Assembly: GCA_902783795.1 (NCBI GenBank)
Contig: CACZSO010000198.1
Coordinates: 1-6,639, forward strand
Direction: 5' to 3'
Source: an uncultured Eubacteriales bacterium
GTDB lineage: Bacteria; Bacillota; Clostridia; Lachnospirales; Lachnospiraceae
DNA: 6,639 nucleotides
Below the pieces are notes generated by a model, which was not told the DNA's origin, made no database searches, and was given only the letters and a program-made list of their open reading frames with translations. The first letter of the stretch is position 1. Every line of letters starts with the position of its first letter. This document shows positions 1 through 5,813 of the stretch, piece by piece. Made by a program: the position numbers and the translations under genes.

Positions 1-2
1 AT

Positions 3-7
3 GGAGG
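3..7 (+). promoter_or_regulatory. Ribosome binding site of the triple chelatase gene
   Basis: A GGAGG core lies 10 bases upstream of the ATG at 18, a slightly long but workable spacing, and supports that start. The same bases sit inside a tiny open frame at 1-15 (ATG GAG GAA AAG TAA). This could be chance or the last codons of an upstream gene cut by the window edge. If the latter, the two genes would be only 2 bases apart and in one operon. The window cannot decide this. Confidence 0.6.
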
Positions 8-17
8 AAAAGTAACC

Positions 18-2945
18 ATGAAAAGAAGGATCATAGCCCTGATCCTTGCTTTCTGTATGGTGGCAGCCCTGGCATCCTGCGGCGGCAAAGATCAGTCTAC
101 CGCAGCTCCCAGCGAAAGCTCCGCCCCGACGACCGAAAGCAAAGAGGAATCAACAGAGGCTCCTGCAACTCAAGCTCCCACAACAGAGGAGCCCAGTTCT
201 GAACCCGCGGCAGAACAGAAACCGGTGATCTTAGCTGTCAGCTTTGGTACCAGCTACAATGATAACCGTGATCTGTCTATCGGCGGTGTGGAAGCTGCCC
301 TTCAGGAAGCTTTCCCGGATTACGAAGTCCGCCGTGCCTTTACGGCTCAGACCATCATTGATATCTTAAAGGAACGTGATGGCATCGAGACCGATAATGT
401 GACGGAAGCCATGGCACGTCTGGTGACAGACGGTGTCAAGGAAGTGGTGATCCAGCCTACTCATGTCATGCCTGGTTTTGAGTATGACGATGTGATCAAG
501 GAGATCAGCGCATTCAAGGATAAGTTCGAGAGCTTCAAGGTAGGTAAGCCGCTCCTTACAAAGGATTCTGATTACGCCGAACTCACTAAAGCCATCACGG
601 AAGAGACGAAGGATTATAACCAGGAAGGCACTGCCGTAGTCTTTATGGGTCATGGAACAGAACATGAATCTAATAAAGTCTATGCGAACCTTCAGGAGAA
701 GATCTCTTCTGCCGGTTATTATAATTACTTCATCGGCACCGTGGAAGCGAAGCCGGATCTTGACGATGTCATTGCGAAAGCGACAGAGATGGGTGCGAAG
801 AAGGTAGTCCTTCAGCCCCTGATGATCGTGGCCGGCGACCATGCGAATAACGATATGGCCGGTGATGAAGAGGATTCCTGGAAGTCCGGTTTTAAATCAG
901 CCGGCTTTGAAGTGGAATGTGTCCTCAAGGGCATGGGCCAGTACAAAGGTGTCCAGGATCTGATCGTGAAGCATTGCCAGGAGACCATTAACGGAGAAGA
1001 CGAACAGAAGCCCGTGGTCCTGGCGGTCAGCTTCGGTACCAGCTATAACAACAACCGCTGCTATTCCATCGGAGCGGTGGAAACTGCCATCCAGAAAGCT
1101 TATCCGGATCATGAAGTCCGCCGTGCTTTTACGGCCCAGACCATCATTGATATCCTGAAAGAGCGTGATGGCATCTATATCGATAACGTGACAGAGGCCA
1201 TGGCGCATCTGATCAGCGATGGCGTTAAAGAAGTGGTGATCCAGCCCACTCACGTGATGCCTGGTTTCGAATATGACGATGTGGTCAAAGAAGTTGAAGC
1301 TTTCAAAGATCAGTTCGAATCTTTCAAGATCAGCAAACCTCTTTTGACAAAGGATGAAGACTTTGACCAGCTGATCAAGGTCATCACCGAAGAAACAAAA
1401 GAATATGACGAAGAAGGAACAGCTGTTATCTTCATGGGACATGGCACAGAACACAAGTCCAATGAAGTATACCAGAAGCTGCAGGATAAGATCGCAGAAG
1501 CTGGTCACAAAAACTACTTCATCGGTACGGTGGAAGCTACCCCCGGCCTTGAAGATGTGATCGCGAAAGCAAAAGAGATCAGCGCTAAGAAAGTGGTCCT
1601 GCTGCCTTTGATGATCGTGGCCGGTGACCATGCGAATAATGACATGGCCGGTGATGAAGAGGACTCTTGGAAGACAGCATTTGTGAACGAAGGCTTTGAA
1701 GTAGAATGTGTCCTGAAGGGCCTGGGCCAGTATGAAGGTGTCAGAGAGATGATCGTGAAGCATTTAGGCGAGACCATGGAGACTGAAGGCCAGAAGAAGG
1801 TCATGCTGGTGGTAAGCTTTGGTACCAGCTATAATGACAGCCGTGAAAAGACCATCGGTGCCGTGGAAACAGCCCTTCAGGAAGCTTATCCCGACTATGA
1901 AGTCCGCCGTGCCTTTACAGCACAGACCATCATTGACATCCTGAAAGAAAGAGATGGCATCGAGACAGAAAATGTAGCAGAAGCCATGGCTCGTCTGGTG
2001 GTAGAGGGCGTGAAAGAAGTAGTGGTACAGCCCACTCATGTCATGGCAGGTTTCGAGTATGACGATCTTTGTGCAGATGGCGAGCTGTTCGCAAAACAGT
2101 TTGACAAATATATTGTCGGCAAGCCCCTGCTTTCCAAAGAATCTGATTTTGACGAAGTGGTAGAAGCCCTGGCCGAAGAGACTAAGGAATATAACCAGGA
2201 AGGTACTGCCATCATTTATATGGGTCATGGAACAGAGCATGATTCAAACTCTGTCTATTCTTCCCTGCAGTCAAAATTCGAAGAAAAAGGCTATGACAAT
2301 TACTTCGTCGGCACTGTGGAAGCACAGCCGGATCTGGAAGACGTGATCGGAAAAGCTAAAGAATACGGTGCGAAGAAAGTAGTCCTGCTGCCTTTGATGA
2401 TCGTGGCAGGTGACCATGCGAATAATGACATGGCCGGTGACGAAGAAGACTCCTGGAAATCTGGTTTTGAAGCGGAAGGTTTCGAAGTCGAGTGTGTGCT
2501 GAAAGGCCTGGGCGAGTACAAAGGCATCCGCGACCTCATCGTGAAACACGCAGGGGATGCTGTAAATCCGCCTGAACCTCTGAAAGCTTCACAGATCGAG
2601 AACGGCACTTACGAGATCGAAGTAGATTCCAGTTCTTCCATGTTCCGTGTGGTAAAATGTGAGCTCATCGTAGAAGATGAGAAAATGGAAGCAGTGATGA
2701 CCATGAGCGGCCAGGGATATGGCAAACTGTTCATGGGCACCGGAGAAGAAGCTGATAAAGCCTCTGAGGATGACTTTATCAAGATAGATAAAGATGAAGA
2801 AGGCAAAGTCACCTTCAAAGTTCCGGTGGAAAGCCTGAATACAGAGATCGACTGCGCAGCCTGGTCCATCAAGAGGGAAAAATGGTATGACAGGAAGCTG
2901 GTCTTCAAGGCAGACAGCATTCCCGCAGGATCCCTTAAGAAATAA
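18..2945 (+). CDS. Surface lipoprotein with three tandem CbiK-type cobaltochelatase domains
   Basis: This 975-residue protein begins with a lipoprotein signal peptide (basic MKRR, hydrophobic core, lipobox LASC with Cys21). A Ser/Thr/Glu/Pro/Gln-rich tether follows (about 22-67), so it should be anchored outside the membrane. Three CbiK-family domains come next (about 69-324, 331-586, 593-848), each near the usual 260 residues. CbiK enzymes insert Co2+ (or Fe2+) into sirohydrochlorin on the anaerobic cobalamin route. Each domain keeps a GHGTEH motif (His212, His475, His737), a GTVEA glutamate (Glu243, Glu506, Glu768) and an AGDHANNDMAGDEEDSW motif (His275, His538, His800). These match the His/Glu/His metal ligands described for this family. 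Residues 856-975 form a separate domain related to the next gene's product. Single-domain CbiK enzymes are normally cytoplasmic; a periplasmic form is known in Desulfovibrio. The family call is firm. Whether the physiological role is metal insertion, removal or tetrapyrrole binding is open. Confidence 0.93.
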   Translation: MKRRIIALILAFCMVAALASCGGKDQSTAAPSESSAPTTESKEESTEAPATQAPTTEEPSSEPAAEQKPVILAVSFGTSYNDNRDLSIGGVEAALQEAFPDYEVRRAFTAQTIIDILKERDGIETDNVTEAMARLVTDGVKEVVIQPTHVMPGFEYDDVIKEISAFKDKFESFKVGKPLLTKDSDYAELTKAITEETKDYNQEGTAVVFMGHGTEHESNKVYANLQEKISSAGYYNYFIGTVEAKPDLDDVIAKATEMGAKKVVLQPLMIVAGDHANNDMAGDEEDSWKSGFKSAGFEVECVLKGMGQYKGVQDLIVKHCQETINGEDEQKPVVLAVSFGTSYNNNRCYSIGAVETAIQKAYPDHEVRRAFTAQTIIDILKERDGIYIDNVTEAMAHLISDGVKEVVIQPTHVMPGFEYDDVVKEVEAFKDQFESFKISKPLLTKDEDFDQLIKVITEETKEYDEEGTAVIFMGHGTEHKSNEVYQKLQDKIAEAGHKNYFIGTVEATPGLEDVIAKAKEISAKKVVLLPLMIVAGDHANNDMAGDEEDSWKTAFVNEGFEVECVLKGLGQYEGVREMIVKHLGETMETEGQKKVMLVVSFGTSYNDSREKTIGAVETALQEAYPDYEVRRAFTAQTIIDILKERDGIETENVAEAMARLVVEGVKEVVVQPTHVMAGFEYDDLCADGELFAKQFDKYIVGKPLLSKESDFDEVVEALAEETKEYNQEGTAIIYMGHGTEHDSNSVYSSLQSKFEEKGYDNYFVGTVEAQPDLEDVIGKAKEYGAKKVVLLPLMIVAGDHANNDMAGDEEDSWKSGFEAEGFEVECVLKGLGEYKGIRDLIVKHAGDAVNPPEPLKASQIENGTYEIEVDSSSSMFRVVKCELIVEDEKMEAVMTMSGQGYGKLFMGTGEEADKASEDDFIKIDKDEEGKVTFKVPVESLNTEIDCAAWSIKREKWYDRKLVFKADSIPAGSLKK
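222..1007 (+). repeat. Tandem CbiK repeat unit 1
   Basis: First of three in-frame tandem copies, encoding residues 69-330 including the short linker (NGEDEQ). The spacing from the THVM histidine (149) to the GHG histidine (212) to the AGDH histidine (275) is 63 and 63 residues, exactly as in the other copies. DNA matches with units 2 and 3 are interrupted mostly at third codon positions, which points to an old duplication kept by selection on the protein. Confidence 0.9.
1008..1793 (+). repeat. Tandem CbiK repeat unit 2
   Basis: Second in-frame copy, residues 331-592 including the linker before unit 3. The conserved histidines are at 412, 475 and 538. By eye roughly three quarters of residues match unit 1. 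Unit-specific changes include CYSIG near residue 348 and GIYIDN near residue 385, where units 1 and 3 instead share GIET. The last third of this unit is closer in DNA to unit 3 than to unit 1. Confidence 0.9.
1794..2561 (+). repeat. Tandem CbiK repeat unit 3
   Basis: Third in-frame copy, residues 593-848, with histidines at 674, 737 and 800. It keeps the metal-ligand motifs. It differs from units 1 and 2 after the THVM motif: THVMAGFEYDDLCADGELF replaces the more usual MPGFEYDDV(I/V)KE. It is followed by a Pro-containing hinge (NPPEPL) and the C-terminal accessory domain. Confidence 0.9.
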
Positions 2946-2958
2946 TATATACATCCGA

Positions 2959-2996
2959 TCTTTCGGGGCAGTCTTTTTTCAGGCTGTCCCGAAAGA
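2959..2996 (+). other. Strong intergenic stem-loop between chelatase and small lipoprotein genes
   Basis: Bases 2959-2974 pair with 2981-2996 to give a 16-bp stem containing two G-U pairs, closed by a 6-base loop (TTTTTC). It starts 13 bases after the chelatase stop codon. No T run follows the stem on either strand, because the T-rich tract is inside the apex, so it is not a textbook intrinsic terminator. It could still be a partial terminator, a 3'-end stabiliser of the upstream message or a processing site. It lies in the 83-base gap at 2946-3028, in which I see no convincing promoter. Confidence 0.6.
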
Positions 2997-3028
2997 AGGA
3001 TAACAACGTACGATACAGGTAAGATCAG

Positions 3029-3505
3029 ATGAAAAAGATCATGATTTTTATGATCCTTTCTTTTTTGCTTTTCGGAGCAGTGATTTCCTGCGGAAAAGAA
3101 GGATCGGGTACAGGATCTTCTGAGATCCGGAATGAAACTAAACAAACTGAAGAAACCAAGCCTCAGGAAGAGACAGCTTCAAAAAGAGCAGAGATAGAAG
3201 ATGGCACCTATGAAATGGAGCTGACCTTTGCCGGGGGCTCCGGGAGGGCCAGTATATCGTCCCCTGCCAAAGTAACCGTAAAGGACGGCAAGGCGGAAGC
3301 AGAACTTGTATGGAGCAGCAAGAATTATATCTATATGCTCATTGACGATGTAAAATACGAGCCGGTCAATAAAGGCGGGAATTCCACCTTTATCGTACCG
3401 GTCATCCTGGACCAGGACATGAAGGTCATCGGCTGCACCACAGCTATGAGTGAACCTCATGAGATAGAATATACACTGCATATTGACAGCAGTTCAGCCA
3501 AATGA
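3029..3505 (+). CDS. Small lipoprotein with NEAT-like accessory domain
   Basis: This 158-residue protein has a lipoprotein signal peptide (MKKIMI, hydrophobic stretch, lipobox VISC with Cys21) and a charged Glu/Lys/Thr linker (about 22-53). One domain at about 54-157 follows. The domain opens with IEDGTYE and contains SSPAKVTVKDGKA, a WSSKNYIYMLIDDVKY segment, a GGNSTFIVPV strand and a closing EIEYTLHID. The order DGxY, PAxVxVxDGK and a Tyr-rich late strand recalls NEAT (iron transport-associated, heme-binding) domains, but the similarity is remote and by eye only. The same scheme is seen at residues 856-975 of the upstream chelatase. An in-frame stop at 3020-3022 rules out a longer N-terminus. 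The ribosome site is weak (CAGG about 9 bases upstream). The stop overlaps the start of the binding-protein gene. Likely role, by inference: ligand capture or hand-over at the cell surface. Confidence 0.85.
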   Translation: MKKIMIFMILSFLLFGAVISCGKEGSGTGSSEIRNETKQTEETKPQEETASKRAEIEDGTYEMELTFAGGSGRASISSPAKVTVKDGKAEAELVWSSKNYIYMLIDDVKYEPVNKGGNSTFIVPVILDQDMKVIGCTTAMSEPHEIEYTLHIDSSSAK

Positions 3506-4635
3506 AGAAGATCATGATAAGCCTTATGCTGCTTGTTTCCATCGTTATGCTGTTTTGCAGCTGCGGTGAAAGGCCTCATGAAGGCGTGGAATATGAATGG
3601 ATAAAGACCGGGTCGCTGGAGCTTTCTTATGCGGACCAGTTTTCCGTGGACTATTACCCAAATGGATATAAGATCATCAGCATCTCTGACGGGTCCCGTT
3701 ATTTAGTGATCCCGCCAGGTCAGGAACGTCCCTCGGGTCTTTCTCTTGATGTGGTCTCTCTTTATCAGCCCGTTGACCATATCTATCTGGCAGCTTCCCA
3801 GAGCATGTGTCTCTTTGATGCCCTGGATGCTCTGGATAATATCGAGCTTTCCGCTACAAAGACAGATGGCTGGTATGTGGAGAGTGCCCGGAAAGCCATG
3901 GAAGAGGGAAAGATCCTGTTTGCCGGGAAATACAGTGAGCCGGATTATGAGATGCTGCTTAAGCATAAATGTCCTTTAGCCATAGAAAATAATATGATCG
4001 GCCATGCTTCAGAAGTAAAAGACAAACTGAAGGAGTTGGGGATCGCCGTGCTGGTGGACCAGTCCAGTCTGGAAAGCCATCCTCTGGGAAGGACTGAATG
4101 GATCAAATTATATGGTATCCTGGCGGGAAAAGAAAAGGAGGCTGAAGCTGTCTTCTCCGAGCAGGTGGCTCATATGGAGGAAGTCTCCGGCAAAGAGAAG
4201 ACCGGAAAGACAGTGGCTTTCTTCTATATCAATTCCGCCGGACAGGTGGTAGCACGGAAGTCTACGGATTATGTAACTAAGATGATCGAGATCGCCGGCG
4301 GCACTTATGTGTTTGCTGATCTGGGGGATCCGGCCCTCCATACGTCTACGGTGAACCTGGACATGGAAGAGTTCTTTGCTGCCGCGAAAGATGCCGATGT
4401 GATCATCTATAACAGCACCATCGGCGGCGAGATCCAGACCATCAGTGAACTAGTCGGAAAAAATGAACTGATGAAGGAATTTAAAGCTGTAAAGAACGGC
4501 AATGTCTGGTGCACCGGGAAGAACATGTATCAGGAAAGCACAGGGATCGGGGTCATGATCCAAAGTTTCCATACCATCTTTTCTGATGACAGCGGGAAAT
4601 TGACAGAAGTTCCTTACCTGAAAAAACTCCGCTGA
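3502..4635 (+). CDS. ABC importer substrate-binding lipoprotein (BtuF/FepB type)
   Basis: This 377-residue extracytoplasmic binding protein starts at an ATG overlapping the previous stop (ATGA at 3502-3505). It has no clear ribosome site of its own, so translational coupling is likely. The signal peptide (MKKIMI, hydrophobic core) ends in FCSC with Cys21; Phe at -3 is unusual for a lipobox, but the position and context fit. The mature protein has the layout of the helical-backbone class III binding proteins (Peripla_BP_2/TroA-like). A first lobe holds ILFAGKYSEPDYEMLL (about 138-153) and IENNMIGHASEVKDKLKELG (161-180). The interlobe helix comprises HPLGRTEWIKLYGILAGKEKEA (about 193-214). A second lobe runs from about 236, with ADVIIYNS at 298-305. 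This class binds corrinoids, heme, siderophores or metal complexes; the substrate here is not readable. It should deliver ligand to the permease encoded downstream. Confidence 0.88.
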   Translation: MKKIMISLMLLVSIVMLFCSCGERPHEGVEYEWIKTGSLELSYADQFSVDYYPNGYKIISISDGSRYLVIPPGQERPSGLSLDVVSLYQPVDHIYLAASQSMCLFDALDALDNIELSATKTDGWYVESARKAMEEGKILFAGKYSEPDYEMLLKHKCPLAIENNMIGHASEVKDKLKELGIAVLVDQSSLESHPLGRTEWIKLYGILAGKEKEAEAVFSEQVAHMEEVSGKEKTGKTVAFFYINSAGQVVARKSTDYVTKMIEIAGGTYVFADLGDPALHTSTVNLDMEEFFAAAKDADVIIYNSTIGGEIQTISELVGKNELMKEFKAVKNGNVWCTGKNMYQESTGIGVMIQSFHTIFSDDSGKLTEVPYLKKLR

Positions 4636-4642
4636 TAAGAAG

Positions 4643-4692
4643 TGGATCCTTTTATGGATCTATAGTTATAAGCTGCCGGCTGGTCCGGCAGC
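4643..4692 (+). other. Two adjacent small stem-loops before the permease gene
   Basis: The first hairpin pairs 4645-4649 (GATCC) with 4656-4660 (GGATC) around a 6-base loop, extendable by a G-U and an A-T pair to 4643/4662. The second is a perfect 8-bp GC-rich stem, GCTGCCGG at 4672-4679 with CCGGCAGC at 4685-4692, and a 5-base loop. The next T run (4702-4706) is 9 bases after the stem and lies between ribosome site and start codon, so this is not a standard terminator. Placement after a binding-protein gene suits a message stabiliser or partial read-through element that lets the binding protein outnumber the permease. Confidence 0.5.
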
Positions 4693-4697
4693 AGAAT

Positions 4698-4701
4698 GAG
4701 G
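4698..4701 (+). promoter_or_regulatory. Ribosome binding site selecting the GTG start of the permease
   Basis: GAGG at 4698-4701 lies 5 bases (a TTTTT run) upstream of the GTG at 4707, supporting that codon as the start. It begins only 5 bases after the GC-rich hairpin ending at 4692, so folding of the leader could affect ribosome access. The alternative in-frame ATG at 4767 (residue 21) lies within the approach to the first membrane helix and is less attractive. Confidence 0.55.
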
Positions 4702-4706
4702 TTTTT

Positions 4707-5813
4707 GTGTCAGATATCCGGGAGGAAAAATCTCAGATCTCTTCTTCGGGCCGTTTTCTTACGGTCATGGTATTATTATGCTTAACTTTAGTGGCTGCGC
4801 TGGTCCTGAACGTTTGTATAGGATCCGTAGCCATTTCTTTTTCTAAAGTTTTCAGCTTTCTGGGACAGGGGATCCGGCTGGGGATCGGTTCTGTGTTTTC
4901 AGCAGATAAGAAACAGGAACTTGACCTGTTTATCCGCTCCTCCACTGAAAGCCAGATCCTGTTCAGCATCCGGCTTCCCAGAATGCTTCTGGCCATGTTT
5001 TTAGGCGGGGCCCTGTCCTTAAGCGGTTATCTATTACAGGTCTTTTTCCGTAATCCCATCGCCGGGCCTTTTGTGCTGGGCATTTCTTCCGGCGCAAAGA
5101 TGGTAGTAGGGATCACGTTGATCTTCCTTGCAAAACAACTGACCCAGGCCGGTTCCGGTATGCTGATCGGCGCTGCCTTCGCAGGGTCTCTTCTCATCAC
5201 TCTGATCGTACTGTTGTTTTCCCAGAAGGTGAGGAGTATGTCCATGTTGCTGGTAGTAGGCATCATGGTGGGCTATATCTGCAGCGCTGTCACAGATTTC
5301 TGTATTACCTTTGCCAATGAATACGATGTGGTAAATTTAAAGAACTGGTCCATGGGATCATTTTCCGGGGCTAACTGGGGCAATGTGAGAGCTGCGGTCT
5401 TAACTTCTCTTGCCGGCATGATCTTTGCCCTGCTTTTATCCAAACCCATTACAGTGTACCAGCTGGGAGAAGGCTATGCCAAAAGCATGGGCATCAATGT
5501 CAAACTGTTCCGGGTGCTGCTGATCTTATTATCCAGCCTCTTATCTGCCTGTGTTACAGCCCTGGCAGGCCCCATCTCTTTTGTGGGTATTGCGGTGCCT
5601 CATATTACCAGGAGTCTGTTAAAGTCTTCAAAACCTGTGTTTGTGATCCCGGCTGTCTTTTTAGCCGGTGCAGTTTTCTGCGTCTTCTGCGACCTTATTG
5701 CCCGTTCCCTGTTCTCACCGGCAGAGCTGGCTATAGGCACGGTAACATCGGTATTCGGAGCACCGGTGGTGATCGTTATGATGATCAACCGCCGGAGAAG
5801 GAGTGAAGAATGA
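4707..5813 (+). CDS. BtuC/FecCD-family ABC importer permease
   Basis: This 368-residue polytopic membrane protein belongs to the FecCD family, whose homodimers form the pore of type II importers for vitamin B12, heme and ferric siderophores. Diagnostic segments in order are: a first hydrophobic helix (about 17-38) ending in the GSVAISFSKV strand; RLPRMLLAMFLGGALSLSG (89-107); LLQVFFRNPIAGPFVLGISS (109-128); the loop NWSMGSFSGANW (213-224); GPISFVGIAVPHITR (288-302), the cytoplasmic coupling region that meets the ATPase; and PAELAIGTVTSVFGAP (338-353) near the C-terminus. The external segment between the first helix and the RLPR motif (about 52-88) seems longer than usual for the family. The start is GTG. 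The stop overlaps the ATPase start as ATGA (5810-5813), implying coupled translation and a fixed subunit ratio. The family is certain; the transported substrate is not. Confidence 0.93.
   Translation: MSDIREEKSQISSSGRFLTVMVLLCLTLVAALVLNVCIGSVAISFSKVFSFLGQGIRLGIGSVFSADKKQELDLFIRSSTESQILFSIRLPRMLLAMFLGGALSLSGYLLQVFFRNPIAGPFVLGISSGAKMVVGITLIFLAKQLTQAGSGMLIGAAFAGSLLITLIVLLFSQKVRSMSMLLVVGIMVGYICSAVTDFCITFANEYDVVNLKNWSMGSFSGANWGNVRAAVLTSLAGMIFALLLSKPITVYQLGEGYAKSMGINVKLFRVLLILLSSLLSACVTALAGPISFVGIAVPHITRSLLKSSKPVFVIPAVFLAGAVFCVFCDLIARSLFSPAELAIGTVTSVFGAPVVIVMMINRRRRSEE
5799..5803 (+). promoter_or_regulatory. Ribosome binding site of the ATPase gene
   Basis: AGGAG lies 6 bases before the ATG at 5810, within the last codons of the permease gene. 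Together with the ATGA overlap it supports the chosen ATPase start. Confidence 0.65.

Noticed and set aside
1..15. Mini open frame ATG GAG GAA AAG TAA at the window start
   Set aside because: Five codons including the stop cannot be assessed. It contains the ribosome site of the chelatase gene and may be chance or the tail of an upstream gene outside the window.
46..228. Plus-strand open frame of 60 codons in another frame over the chelatase signal peptide and linker
   Set aside because: It is a Pro/Gln/Arg-rich shadow of the low-complexity tether, overlapping a well supported gene.
897..1763. Long minus-strand open frame (288 codons) opposite chelatase unit 2, with similar shorter ones opposite units 1 and 3
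   Set aside because: They recur because the repeated coding strand has the same codon bias in each unit. The translations are Phe/His/Asp-rich with no recognisable domain, and the plus-strand protein is clearly real.
2946..3028. Possible cobalamin riboswitch or Fur box in the first intergenic gap
   Set aside because: The gap is too short for a B12 riboswitch, lacks a GCCACTG-type B12 box, and shows no AT-rich palindrome typical of Fur sites.
4600..4605. TTGACA resembling a -35 promoter element near the end of the binding-protein gene
   Set aside because: No TATAAT-like element at 16-18 bases downstream (AAAACT there). It falls inside coding sequence, so a promoter for the permease is not supported.
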